DNA of 64,000 bases, taken from NCBI RefSeq assembly GCF_026914265.1, contig NC_069135.1, positions 60,936,738 to 61,000,737 of the forward strand. The letters run 5' to 3'. The notes beneath the pieces are model-generated. The model saw only the letters and a list, made by a program, of their open reading frames with translations. It was not told where the DNA came from and ran no database searches. Origin of the DNA: Mya arenaria. Its lineage: Eukaryota; Mollusca; Bivalvia; Myida; Myidae. Shown one piece after another: positions 13,778-25,864 of the stretch. Both the position numbers and the translations under genes were made by a program. Within the stretch, counting starts at the first letter, position 1; each line of letters begins with the position of its first letter.

Positions 13778-14441
13778 GTATTGGTCCAATGCCATGGACT
13801 ATCAACTCTGAGATTTACACTCCCAGATGTCGTAATACAGCTGTGTCAGTGGCAACATTCACGAACTGGATCTTTAACCTACTCGTCTCCATCCTATTTA
13901 TAACTCTCACAGAAAACCTCACGCGATTCGGTAACAATGATATCACATGACTCTAACATAAACACTCATAAAATTCAGTAACGATCAAATAACCCAGAAA
14001 AACTTCCAATGTTTTGGTAAGAAAGATATCACTTTTATAGCTCTCACTGGAAATATCACCGACTAATATTACCATTAACAGAAACATCCTCAATGTGAAT
14101 TGTTCCTAGATTTTGATTGTTAGATAAAGATATACTCGTAAATGTACATTTCTGAGGCAAATGTATGCTGCGTGCGAGCGGGGCAGAGTTTAGGGGCTGA
14201 ATTTTATACAATTTATCATTTCAGGCACTTTGCTGGCCTGACAGTGTTTTGGGCCTTAGTTCTCTTTATCTGGCTACCGGAAACCAAGGGAAAAAGTCTT
14301 GAGGAGGTCGAAGGACTATTTGCCCAGTCTTGGTGTGGCACCGTTAATGGCGCGGACTACAATACCAAGACAATACAATATGTAAACATCCGGGGACTCA
14401 ATAGAGACGGCCGAGAGTCGGAACTTGACTCTTCAGAGTGA
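13778..14441 (+). pseudogene. SLC2A13-like proton/myo-inositol cotransporter, last exons, apparently frameshifted
   Basis: The exon at 13778-13930 follows a TACATGCAG acceptor and encodes GIGPMPWTINSEIY and a membrane segment (FTNWIFNLLVSILFI). It ends at a GTAACA donor in phase 1. The next acceptor, TTTCAG at 14219-14224, starts sequence encoding AGLTVFWALVLFIW, the PETKGKSLEE signature of sugar-porter family MFS proteins, and a soluble tail ending at 14441. These match the last two membrane helices and C-tail of HMIT-type (SLC2A13) carriers, which import myo-inositol with protons. The phase-1 donor does not fit the frame needed for PETKGK: in phase 1 the second exon stops at once (CTG GCC TGA). 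A deletion of about 7 bp just after the acceptor would explain it. No upstream exons were recognised. It is either a 3' remnant pseudogene or a gene with an assembly error. Confidence 0.72.
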
Positions 14442-14487
14442 CATGTCCATCCAGAGTGTGGCGCGGTGAACGTCACGAGTTCAAACA

Positions 14488-15671
14488 TCACGATGAAATG
14501 CACATGTAGGGGTGTCTCTTTTATCTCTGAATGAGATGCTCCCTTTAACGATGAGCTAAAACATGTTAAGGTTTCTCTTTTATCTCTGAATGAGATGCTC
14601 CCTTTAACGATGAGCTAAAACATGTTAAGGTTTCTCTTTTGTCACTAAAACTCACTTTGTTTTGATGTCCCCTTTGTTCGAAATATCAGATTTGAGGTGT
14701 TGATAATGTTAAAAGGCCCCCTTTCCCTGAGAGTGATAATGTTAAATTGACGCTGAGAACTGTATATAAAATTGGCCTTTTGTTTGTCTCTGATTGTGAT
14801 CATTTTAAAATGACATCGTTGTCTTTGCATGTTCCCGTTTGTCTCCAAATATGATCAGTGTTTTATTACTCCTTTATCTCTGATTGTGTTACTGTTAAAT
14901 ATTCCCTTTGTCTTTAATTTTGATAATTGCAATTTGTCCCTTTGTGTGATACCGATTTATTTTGCTTAGTGTGATAATGTTAAATTGTCCCCTATGTCTC
15001 TAATTGTGACCATGTTGAATTTTCCGCTTTGTCTCCGAGTGTGATGATGTGGAAATGTACGCTTTATTTCTTAGTGAGATCGTGTCGAATAGCTGGTTCT
15101 GTTTATGATTGTGATCATTTTGAATTGTTCTCTTTGTTGCTGAGTGTATATCTGTATACTTCTTCCTCTTGTCTCTGAATGTGATCATGTAATTTAGCTG
15201 CCTTTGTTTCTGAATGTGACGATTGTTGAATTGTTATCATTGAAGACAAAGCTCTCCCTTTTGTCTCTGCATGTGATCATTTTAAAGTTAAATAGCTTAC
15301 TTTGTTTCTAAAAAGTGGCTGTTGTTGAATTGTTTGCATTGTTTCTGAGTGTTATGCTATATAATTATCTCCCCTGTGCCTGAATGTGAGCATGGTAATT
15401 TATTTTCCAGTTTTATCTTGGTATGACTGTCATGTTGATGTGTTTTATTTGTTTGATTGTTAATGGTGATGTGTTCCATTTGTCTTGATCTCATGTGATA
15501 TTTGTTCTGGCATTAGTTTGTTATGATATAGTCTATTGTTTGTTAAAATATATATGATTTATTAGGAGTTGTTTAAGATTATCAGAATTTCATTAGTTGT
15601 GTCTTTGGCACAGAAACGTTTCAATTATGCCAAAAACATCTCTTAAGACATAGGTTTATATTAGAGTATAG
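14488..15671. repeat. 1,184-bp direct repeat, copy 1 (made of a degenerate TGTCTCTGAATGTGAT minisatellite)
   Basis: It aligns to 17203-18386 at a constant offset of 2,715 bases from end to end, with only scattered substitutions and no net indel. Internally it consists of degenerate units of about 28-60 bp containing TGTCTCTGAATGTGAT and GTTAAATT..CCCTTTGT. The same minisatellite family recurs at 39090-39850. It begins within about 50 bases of the transporter stop codon, so it overlaps the expected 3' UTR. Confidence 0.93.
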
Positions 15672-17202
15672 GAACTTAAAAGAGACACTTGGAAGACAGA
15701 ATTCGACTCACAAGAGTGAGCTGAAGGAAATATAGAAATGTATAAAAACGTTAATACGATCTGTAAAAAGAATATTGGATTTTCCATTGAAAGGTGTCAT
15801 CTTAATGAAAAGGTTTTTTATTTAGTTTTTATTATTCGTATGATAATAGACAAAAACAAATTCCAAATGTGTTTACGATATTTTAAATGTTGACATTATG
15901 AATGTGGATATGTATGTATGTAAATATATACAGGAGTGGTCATCTCATATGAAAACAAATGACCCAGTAAATTCGAATATATAGGAGATTTTTTTATTTA
16001 TTTCAGTGTAAGACAATTTTCTGTTTCTTAATGCTTATTCCAGAGCTTTATTGATATTATAAAAAAAATTCTAAATACCCTTTTTTGAAAAGAGTGTTTC
16101 TACGCCGCTACTTATGGAACGCCCCTCACTCAAAAGAATTGCTAATGACGTAGCTGTAAAAAGAAATTCAAACGGTTACTTGTTGTTTCAAAGCATATAT
16201 TTATTTAAACTTATGCGGCCTTTTTTAAATACACACTGTTTATTTTTAAAGTAGTTCTTCAAGTTGATATTTTAAGTCATTAATTTGCAGTGAGATTGTT
16301 GTAATATCAAATGATCAAATGTATAAATATGTTATTGTTAATTGAAATTTATTATCGTTGCATTGCCAAAAAATGTTATTTGATGCTTCAAATGATGTAA
16401 CGCCTTTATGATGATTTTCAGAAATGTGTGGCTAGTGAAGGAAAATAGTGCATGTACAGTTTATAATATGTCTGTTGATTAAGACGTCTTTTTCCTACTT
16501 TTTGAAAAAGCCGTGTTCCCTTTTCTATATGTTAAAACCTAATATTGTTGTATTGTTTTGTCTTTTACGACATGTTGGAAAGAAACCAGCAAATCATGTA
16601 GAGTATTAAACAGGAAGATGGTAAAAAACTTATGTACGTTATTTTCTTCTTGTTAAATCCTATTTTTTCTGGGGTTTTTTGTAAAAATGCTGATTTTTTT
16701 TCTCTATTCGAGATCTCTTGTTACCGATTGCCTATTTAGATTAAGAGTTGCATATCTATAGTCAATTTGATCCTTCCCAACTATTTCACTTGGCCTGATG
16801 GCTATGAACATTTCAACAACTAAACTGTCGTTCAAGGCTTAGTTAATCACAGGTTTGATGAACAGAAAGACGCTATAACAAATATTTCTTAAGAAATATT
16901 TTATTTTGTAAAATGATCTTAAACTGATGTGCAAAATATTTTTTTTGTTTAACTTTATGTTGCCAGCACTCCTACGTTTGCCTAATATTTTACCATAAAA
17001 GCTTATACATATTTTCCCACTTTTCCATGGGATAATAATGGAGAGCTAATAAGTGTATCTTTTCTTATTGGATATTTCCCATAGAACCAGAATGTTCAAA
17101 TATACTAAATTTGATTAAAGGTAAAGTACCACAATGTTTTATTTCTGATTAAAAGAAAAATGTTCCTTGTCTCCTATTGTTACAATGATGAGATGTTCCT
17201 TT
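15672..17202. other. Spacer between the two 1,184-bp repeats, no gene seen
   Basis: AT-rich with no recognised coding exon. About 15990-16180 resembles 53890-54110 (shared GACGTAGCTGT and CGCCCCTCAC/CGCACCTCAC motifs), so it contains a dispersed repeat. Confidence 0.5.
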
Positions 17203-18386
17203 TCACGATGAAATGCACATGTAGGGGTGTCTCTTTTATCTCTGAATGAGAAGCTCCCTTTAACGATGAGCTAAAACATGTTAAGGTTTCTCTTTTATCT
17301 CTGAATGAGATGCTCCCTTTAACGATGAGCTAAAACATGTTAAGGTTTCTCTTTTGTCACTAAAACTCACTTTGTTTTGATGTCCCCTTTGTTCGAAATA
17401 TCAGATTTGAGGTGTTGATAATGTTAAAAGGCCCCCTTTCCCTGAGAGTGATAATGTTAAATTGACGCTGAGTACTGTATATAAAATTGGCCTTTTGTTT
17501 GTCTCTGATTGTGATCATTTTAAAATGACATCGTTGTCTCTGCATGTTCCCGTTTGTCTCCAAATATGATCAGTGTTTTATTACTCCTTTATCTCTGATT
17601 GTGTTACTGTTAAATATTCCCTTTGTCTTTAATTTTGATAATTGCAATTTGTCCCTTTGTGTGATGCCGATTTATTTTGCTTAGTGTGATAATGTTAAAT
17701 TGTCCCCTATGTCTCTAATTGTGACCATGTTGAATTTTCCGCTTTGTCTCCGAGTGTGATGATGTGGAAATGTACGCTATATTTCTGAGTGAGATCGTGT
17801 CGAATAGCTGGTTCTGTTTATGATTGTGATCATTTTGAATTGTTCTCTTTGTTGCTGAGTGTATATCTGTATACTTCTTCCTCTTGTCTCTGAATGTGAT
17901 CATGTAATTTAGCTGCCTTTGTTTCTGAATGTGACGATTGTTGAATTGTTATCATTGAAGACAAAGCTCTCCCTTTTGTCTCTGCATGTGATCATTTTAA
18001 AGTTAAATAGCTTACTTTGTTTCTAAAAAGTGGCTGTTGTTGAATTGTTTGCATTGTTTCTGAGTGTTATGCTATATAATTATCTCCCCTGTGCCTGAAT
18101 GTGAGCATGGTAATTTATTTTCCAGTTTTATCTTGGTATGACTGTCATGTTGATGTGTTTTATTTGTTTGATTGTTAATGGTGATGTGTTCCATTTGTCT
18201 TGATCTCATGTGATATTTGTTCTGGCATTAGTTTGTTATGATATAGTCTATTGTTTGTTAAAATATATATGATTTATTAGGAGTTGTTTAAGATTATCAG
18301 AATTTCATTAGTTGTGTCTTTGGCACAGAAACGTTTCAATTATGCCAAAAACATGTCTTAAGACATAGATTTATAATAGAGTATAG
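17203..18386. repeat. 1,184-bp direct repeat, copy 2
   Basis: Partner of 14488-15671. The two differ at scattered single positions, for example an A/T difference near 14750/17473 and GATACC/GATGCC near 14950/17665. Copy 2 ends about 30 bases before the Harbinger terminus at 18416. At its left, about 17160-17202 continues the TGATGAGATGTTCC minisatellite pattern, so the minisatellite family extends beyond the duplicated block on this side. Confidence 0.93.
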
Positions 18387-18637
18387 CAGAGTACGATTTA
18401 TATAGATTATCACCAGGGGCCGATTTCTCGAAAAAGATTAACTGATCGGATTAAAAACGGGATTAAATTCGTTAAACGATTTAGCTGATCCACTTGTTTT
18501 AATCCGATTTCACGAAGCTGTGATTAGTTGATCGAGATTATCTTTCCGTTGATTCGCTTAAAAGGCATGAATACTCTTCAAAAGGAGAATGAACAGTAGT
18601 ATATGTCATAACATTGGACCGTCTGCATAGACCGATT

Positions 18638-21076
18638 ATGGCTGCCAAAAAACGCTCGACCAATTGGTCTGAGGAAGAAAAGAGCACAGCTCTTGAACTG
18701 ATTTCATCCAAAGGGCAGAAGCTGTTTGGATCCTTTAGAGGTGCTTCGCTTGGGGGGAAGGAGAAGAAGGAGTTGTGGGAGTCCATCACACAACAATTGA
18801 ATGCGTAAGTTTTCAACAGCGCATTTAATGCAGACACTTGTTTTCCTTCGATTTTCTTCTTAAGATCCAGTGTTGTTGTTTTTGGAGAAATTTACTGCCT
18901 TATAAGCTTCCCTTTCGAAAAACAGTTCATTTTCCCAAAATTTTTGTTGTAAATGTTTTTTGAATTTGAAAGTCGTTCTTTCTGGGTCACTTTCATTATA
19001 CTGGATATTTAATTATCAAAGCTTGCGGAACTTGTTCATCTTATACCATATTTACATTGTACCTTATCAATGCTGAGCTCACCCATGGTTTTGGTAAAAA
19101 CATAAATATTGATTGATTTGAGCTGATTTTGATGATTGGACATAAAATTATGTAACTGGGGTGAAGTAATCATGTTATAATATCCAGGCTTTTCCTCCTT
19201 GTGATTGAGTATGTACACTTGGCTCCAACCACAGGTGGTGCTCTTCTTTTTTTGTTGACATCCTAAAATCTATAAGTAAAGAAATTTAACATCTCTGTTA
19301 TTTCAGATCGGGTGTCTGTTGTCCATATAGGACATTGGAAGAGGTCAAGATAATGTACAAAAACTCGAAGGCAGCTGGTAAGCTTAATTATATCTTTTTT
19401 AAAAGTGAAATCTAGTACATGTATGTTAAATTTGATTTAAAACTTCACATTATGATATCTTTACATTATTCAGAAGATTTCAGTATGTTCAGAAGATTTC
19501 AGTAAACTTTTCAGCCATGCCAATGTTTTGTAGCTTAAATGTCTATATTTAAAAGAAAAATAGCAACTAATGACATATTGAGTTATAAACATCAGAATAG
19601 TTCAACTATTAAATAAGTACATAGAGATAATATTTAAATATTAATTATTTACAATGATTTCAGTGAAAGGAAAGATCGACTTAACTCGAAAGACTGGTGG
19701 TGGGGGAATGATTTGCCTAAGCCAGTCAGAGGAAGTAATGGCCAACCATTTAGAAATATTCAATGCTCGGCAGCTAAATGGGGTCCCAGGAGGGTTTGAA
19801 TGTAAGCTTATTAGCCCAAGATGTTCAATGAATTAAATGTATAAAAAATACATTTTTTGTCTTGCTTAACTGTTAGCACAAAGATAATATGTTATATTTA
19901 AAAAAAAATCTAGCTACTTTAGGTACTATTCAATTTCCTGATATATTTTTTTTTAAATTTTATTTTGCCATGAGCAGGTGGAGCAGCTGCTTAAGATGAG
20001 CATGGAGTGGTTGAGGAAAGTGGATGGAGTTCGCTCCTCGAAAATATGGATACAGATATGTGAGTGATGAAAGCTTCATAGATGGATTAGTTGACATTTG
20101 TACAAACTTAATCCAAATAGTGATTTTGAAATGTTGCTGTTGCAAATGCTTAAAGCACTAGGTATCATATATATATATTTATATATAAACCATGTTACAA
20201 TGTTTGAAATAAAGTTTGGAAATTAATATTTTTCAGCATTCGAAATATCATAGACTATCATCCAAGTGCAGCTGATATCTGCAAAGCAAATGCCCATTAG
20301 AGGATGCAGTGGGTGATTGCGAAGTGCCGAGCACATCTGGTTTCGTGCCCTCCAAAGGTATGGGTTTTTTTATATTGTAGTACAAAAATTTTAATAAGAA
20401 AAGTTGTGTTATCTACTGTTTCATACAAAGTAATTTGTGCGAGTACTTGTATAACTTAGAAACTAAACCCTTTATGCCTAATGAGTTATCAAGTGAGTAC
20501 TGTAACTTAGTTGTAACTTTTATGTTTATGATTCTTTATAATTATGTTCTTTAAATATGCACTGACTACTACTTCCACTACTACCTTCTATGCATCCATT
20601 TGTTCTCTCTGAGTGCAGATGTTGTTTCTTGTGAATCCTTGATGAAAAAATCTTTAGAACCGGTGTTAAATAGGACAAGTCTGCATTTTACATTAATCTT
20701 TAATGTTAAATAATGATAATTTGACATCTTCAATATTACAATCTTGTACAACATTTGTATCAACAAAAATAATTCTAATTTCCAAAAAACCCTGTTTATT
20801 AAACTCATACTTTAGCAATGACTTCATTTAAATAATAGATATCCTCCAGTATACTTGTAAAATGTTTGTTGTTCGGGATCAGGTAAAATGTCGAGACGAA
20901 AGAGAAAAAGTGATGCTGGGGACCAGCTGTTTCAGCTTGAAGAAAAGAGGTTAACAGCAGTGACAGCAGCATTTTCTGCCCAAGAGCACTATTGGAGAGA
21001 GAAGAACAGAAGGGAGGAGGAGTTGCATCTTGTTACACTAAATCTTCGCAAACATCAACTTAAGGAATTTCAATAA
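18638..21076 (+). pseudogene. Harbinger-associated Myb/SANT-like protein (NAIF1-like), broken in the middle
   Basis: Exon 1, starting MAAKKRSTNWSEEEK, has the three-tryptophan-type Myb/SANT-like layout and ends at a GTAAGT donor (18804/18805). The acceptor TTTCAG at 19301-19306 opens exon 2 (19307-19377; CCPYRTLEEVKIMYKNSK). Exon 3 is 19664-19801 (phase-compatible, RKTGGGG). The last exon begins at 20883 and encodes SRRKRKSD and an acidic/basic helical tail with stop at 21076. A piece at about 20300-20357 (VPSTSGFVPSK) is phase-compatible with the last exon. Upstream of it every frame contains a stop (about 20220-20310), so exon 3 cannot be joined cleanly. In PIF/Harbinger elements the Myb-like protein binds transposon ends and carries the transposase into the nucleus. 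The likely state is a recent but inactive copy. Confidence 0.65.
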
Positions 21077-23429
21077 TTTAAAATAAATCAGATGTATAAA
21101 TTCATCCAAATTATAAAAATACTAAAGCACTCTTTCTCCAAAATAAGATTTACCATATTTAATAATATTGTTTTAAAGATATACCACAATTAATGATACT
21201 GTTTAGATATTACAAAAAGGATGAATATATGTCAAATGTTAAGATATTACAAAAAGGATGAATACATGTCAAACATTGGTTCTAAAGAAGGATACCAAGT
21301 TTAATTTGAAAGAAATGAGCATAAAACATACTATTTTTACCTTATGATACTATAGTAGATCACAATAAATCTTTAAGCATTCACTATTCATTTTTTAAAG
21401 AAATGAGCTGCTATCAAATACATGGTTAAAATGTTGTAATCACTATTTAATATTTTCCATAAATGCATGATAAAGTAAGTAGTTAATGGTTTCTCAGTCA
21501 AAGAATTTGTTTGTTAAATATAAGTATGTACTGATTTTGAATAAGAGTGTTACTTTAATATTACAAAAAGGATAATTAAATGTCAAAATCAATGGTTATT
21601 ATGAAGAAAACAGAGTTGTATTTGAATGAATGAGAATAAAAAAAATGGTATTTGTACCTTATGATACAATAGCAGTCCTAATTAAATCTTTTAGCACTCA
21701 CCAATCATTTAAAAAAAGTGCTTTCTTCTATTTATAAGATGGTTACAATCATGTTATTTGGAAAGATATGTTAGTCTGTTGGTGCTGTTGTAATACTTTA
21801 CCTATACTTATAACAGTCATTGAAGTTAGACTTTCGGATGAACAAGCACGAATTCTTATACTTTTGTTTGGCATCAAATTTTTTAACAAGCCCTGCTATA
21901 TAAATTTATGAATTTGAGCAAGCCAAAAAAAACTATTTTACAAATGCAGGGCTTATGGACTTGTGTTAATTTCGACCACTATTAAAACTGCAAAGTTTTT
22001 AATAATTTACAAAATATGTAACTTGTTTTGAATACTTATTAAATAACTATGCTTTCTTTTTAAAAAATGGAAAGAAAATTTCATCCTCTAATTGCATCCT
22101 CTTTTTTCCTGAGCTCTGTTAAATTTGAATGTTAAATGGGATTTTATATTCATGAGCAATTTTAATTAAGGTTCAATTAAGTTTCTTGCAGTGTCATACA
22201 GTGATATTCCTAAAATCAACTACTTACGTTAATAATATACTATAATCTAGTTATCTACTAAGTATAATTGTGTTTTACTTCTTGCTAAAAACAAGTCAGT
22301 CGTCCTAACATATATTTTGAAATAAGAACTAGATAAGCACAAAGAATTTCCATTGCTACTCGCTCTGAAGTATGTAAAGATACCTTTCGTGAATTTCAAG
22401 TATGTGAGTCACTCCTATAAGATAATTGGATCAAAATGTCACAGAGAATATTTATGGGTATGTAATACATCATGAAGCCTACTCATTTTGATGTAAATTT
22501 GATGAAGTATATACATTTTGCCTATGATCTTGTTCTATTGTTGTTACTAGTTTTAAATGTACATTTGCACACTTCATAATAGTTGTTGAGTTTGCAATTA
22601 TTTGATGCAATAGGCCATACCAAGTTGTTACACTTGTTCATACTTAACATTTACTTCAAAAATTACCTGACTTCATTTACCAAAGTCTGCCAGATGACAG
22701 TTCTTTAAAATAACTCATCTAGAAATTCATGCTGTGTTCAAATCGCTTTTGTGAAATTGTTTATTGTTTATAACAGTTTAAAAAATTATATCAATTGTTG
22801 GCCATGATAAACTGATCTATGTATATGTTTCTACATTTTGTTGATATTACTTCAAAGCTTTCTTTACAATTTCGTTCATATCAGAGGGAGGAATTGCATA
22901 TATAACAACTTTCATGCAAATTTGTGATATCTTATTCTGTGATACTAAATACTGTCATATATGATATGTATATAAATAAGTCTTTTTACAGATGTTGTTT
23001 TGTTTTTATTTCTACTCATATACCATTAAGTAATGCATTCTGTATTCCTTGAATAAGTAATAAATAAAAATCCATCTCAAATAGAAGTTAAAAAAGTATG
23101 AAGAGTTACCATGTTTTTTTTGTCCCATTTCATTTCAGAATGGCTATTTAAATTTTTCCTAAACTATAAAAGAATTAACATATTAAAACTTATTGAAAGA
23201 CTACAGAATGTGTCATCCATCCACCTGTACCTTCTGATCATAGGTCAAATTTTACACAGACTAAAATAGTTTTTTTAAGGCTATTACAACTACATTTATG
23301 ACTTGCACCATGTTACATGAGTTCAATACTCAGGAGGTAAAATATTCATGACATCATTTTATTTTTGCACATGTTTTATAATGAATACAGTTTTCACTCC
23401 ATATGTGGCAGAGACAAGAATTAAGTAAT
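21077..23429. other. Non-coding interior of the Harbinger element, with a short internal duplication
   Basis: AT-rich with no domain-bearing frame. A partial duplication is visible: ATATTACAAAAAGGAT recurs at about 21208, 21243 and 21556, and ACCTTATGATAC recurs at about 21340 and 21656 with similar flanks. Confidence 0.55.
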
Positions 23430-23564
23430 GGTTCAAGACAAATGCATAAAACATTTATTTTTTTAACTTCAATATAAAAATCTTCAATCAAACTCTGTCA
23501 GCAGTGTTATATAACTGTTTTTCCCCAAATTGGCTTGTTCATTCTGTGGGAGTGCAGCTTTAAA
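23430..23564. mobile_element. Truncated copy of the TTTAAAGCTGCACTCTCACAG inverted-repeat element
   Basis: It matches the right-hand part of the elements at 44758-45263 and 40924-41668 (GTCAGCAGTSTTATATAA motif, then GGGAGTGCAGCTTTAA at the end). Only the right end remains. Confidence 0.6.
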
Positions 23565-23649
23565 GTTTCAATGTAATACATCAAGAATTAGATGAGAAAA
23601 TGTTGCTATTGGCACCAGCGTGAGAATAATAACATTTCCATATCTACAG

Positions 23650-23990
23650 AGACAAGCTTTAACTTAACAAGAGATGTTTGTCAAACATTATGACCTTTGT
23701 CATGATGACCCCTCAAATCAATATAAATCTTGTACTGGTCAGGCCCAGCCTCCATGTCAAGTGTGATGGCCATAGGTCTAGGCATTGTTGATTAATCACT
23801 CGGACAAGCTTTAAAATCCTTAAATTTATTGCCACTGTGACGTTGACCGAATGGCCCCCTAAATCAATAGGGGTCATCTACTGGTCAGACCATATCTTTA
23901 TGTCAAGTTTGATGACCATACTTCAAGTAATTGACGGACTGACCAACATGTGCAAAGCAATATACTCCTCTTCTTCGAAGGGGGGCATAA
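23650..23990 (+). repeat. Dispersed bivalve-type repeat ending in CTTCTTCGAAGGGGGGCATAA
   Basis: This includes ATGACCTTTGTCATGATGACC, two successive diverged subunits with TCATCTACTGGTCAGACC-type motifs, and a terminal CTTCGAAGGGGGGCATAA. I recognise this as a very common interspersed repeat of bivalve genomes. It carries no coding frame. Confidence 0.6.
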
Positions 23991-24102
23991 AATATAAAAT
24001 TCGACTAATAATATAAGATCACTAGTAAGAATAATTTTGAAGGTGCTTGATGTTTTAATACCAGTTTGCATTATTGCAAACAATATAAAACCATACAGGT
24101 TT

Positions 24103-24385
24103 TTAAAAATAACGTTGGGCCACAATGTCTCTATATCGAAGTCCATTTTCGTTTGCTGGGATAACATCTGCCTGAGGCTGGTCAATGTCTGTAGCATCGT
24201 GCATGTTTGCCATGATGTCTCTATGTTCAATGCCATAGTTATGAAGAAAAACACAGGCTATGATCACTTGGCATGCCATCTCTGGTTCCAAACGAAGACC
24301 ATACGACAAGCATGGGAATCGTCTTTTCAGCACTCCAAAAGACCTCTCCACTGTTACCCTTGTTCTAACCAGTGCTTCATTCTAC
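24103..24385 (-). pseudogene. PIF/Harbinger (HARBI1-like, DDE_Tnp_4) transposase, 3' exon only
   Basis: The frame runs in from a splice-like TTTTCAGGTAG and contains RTRVTVERSFGVLKRRFPCL, the signature around the third catalytic acidic residue (Glu of VERSFG) of Harbinger DDE nucleases. It continues through the helical VFLHN motif to a stop at 24103. The first two catalytic Asp residues would lie in upstream exons (higher coordinates), and none can be found before the next unrelated region. It is therefore the C-terminal remnant of a cut-and-paste transposase. Together with the Myb-like gene it identifies the element. Confidence 0.8.
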
Positions 24386-24990
24386 CTGAAAACATTAAAC
24401 TGCCTTAAAATGGAAGTTTGACTGCTATAAATAACACACTTATTTATTTTTTCATATACTTCTATGTCTTTTCGTAATAAAGATATAAATCTCAAGTAAT
24501 TATGCTGCAGATTAAATGGTACATAATTGATTTTTTGAGAATAACAGAAAAAACTTTGGTTATTGTAGATACCTTTTTCAGAAAATATGATTAGTTTTAT
24601 ATTTCATAACCGATTGCATAAAAATACAGGTATTGACACAAAAAAATAAACAATAGCTGTCACAGAAACAGCGCGCTCTACTATTCCGCCGCTTTTCAGT
24701 GTAAAGATTGAAAAGTTTTGGCCAAACATGCATGGATCACTGTTCGATTAGATTTCAATGCAATACACTATGTGCTGAGATATTAACATAAATGTGGTTA
24801 CATGCAAAATTTTAACCAGATTTTTTAAGTGTAATAATAAAGGGCCATTATTTGCAAAATACAGTTATCTAACTTGGTTATTCAATTAGATTGGGTGGTT
24901 GAATACCATTGTATAAAGTCTCAATGCAATACATCAAGTTGTTGCTGAGATATTATCCTATGTGTGCTAACATGCAAGACCTTAACCAGA
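24386..24990. repeat. Dispersed repeat region at the right of the Harbinger remnant
   Basis: From about 24735 two similar copies of TCAATGCAATACA...GCTGAGATATTA occur about 170 bases apart (24759 and 24930), each followed by ACATGCAA and TTAACCAGA. This is a partial tandem duplication of an interspersed repeat commonly seen in bivalves. There is no gene. Confidence 0.5.
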
Positions 24991-25860
24991 ATTTCTATTA
25001 AAATAAATTAACGGTAGTTTTATCCCCCAAACTTTATTTTAAATAAATAATGTAAATGTGATTGATCTAGTGAAATGAAATGTGTTTGTTAGTGTATGAT
25101 TATTGTAAAATCTTCAAAAAGTTGATCAACCATTGTTGTGCTATTTTTGGAATAAAGTGGTAGGCTTGCTTTAATCATTTATTTGAAAAAAAAATCTTTC
25201 CGATGAAGGTTAGTGGAAAACCCCGTTATCATGAAAGGCACCATAATTACTTTAATTTTATCCAGAATGGCGTCAATAAATATTAAAATTTTATATAAAA
25301 AAACCCATGTTAATTGATAAAAGATAAGCACTGAAACAATTATAATGCAATTCAATTTTAAAATTTGTACACATACAAATTCAAAATATCAGAATAACTC
25401 ACATTTTGCGTATTTTTTGTTCAACGTCAAATGTGTTCAGTGCTTCAGACAGCGGCGCTCTCTATGACTATTTGTATCATATAGCCAAATGTTCAAACTT
25501 TCGATATGTAAAAACAATGAGGTTTCGGGGCTAAATTTTGTGTCATTAAACCTCACATCTAAAACAAAGTAACTTTCAAGTAAATGACGTTACGTTCCGT
25601 AACATCTGAAGGAGTTGAACAAGCTTAAGTAAATATTCGAATCAGTAAAATAAATTATGAAGGTGCAATTGGTTTAACCAATTTTACTAATCTGTTTAGC
25701 ACAACTGACAATCGCACCCGGAAACGTGGCACGCTGCTTGGAGCAACTGCCCATGCAGTCCAGTACCGGCCTATATTTTAGCTTCGGAATTTATTTATAC
25801 CTTTAAAGTTATAAGCTTATAAAATTTCCGCAGGTGATTCGTTTCATTTTTAATTCTTGT
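24991..25860. other. Left end of duplication unit B (homologous to about 39870-40330 and 53280-53640)
   Basis: GTAAAATCTTCAAAAAGTTG and GATCAACCATTG are shared with unit C (about 39980). The stretch GCCAAATGTTCAAACTTTCG (about 25490) is shared with unit D (about 53510). It contains no intact frame. It marks where the segmental duplications begin. Confidence 0.6.
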
Positions 25861-25864
25861 TATT

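Larger units (their letters stand above)
18416..24385 (+). mobile_element. Decayed PIF/Harbinger DNA transposon with Myb-like and transposase genes
   Basis: The left terminus begins GGGGCCGATTTCTCGAAA, a Harbinger-type end, followed by sub-terminal repeats of TTAATCCGATTTCACGAAG type. Inside are the two genes expected of this superfamily in convergent orientation: a Myb/SANT-like DNA-binding protein on the plus strand (18638-21076) and a DDE transposase end on the minus strand (24385-24103). I could not find the matching right terminus or the transposase 5' exons. The right part appears lost close to the point where the segmental-duplication unit of copy B begins (about 25.0 kb). The middle (21.1-23.4 kb) is AT-rich with no frame. 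Confidence 0.72.
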
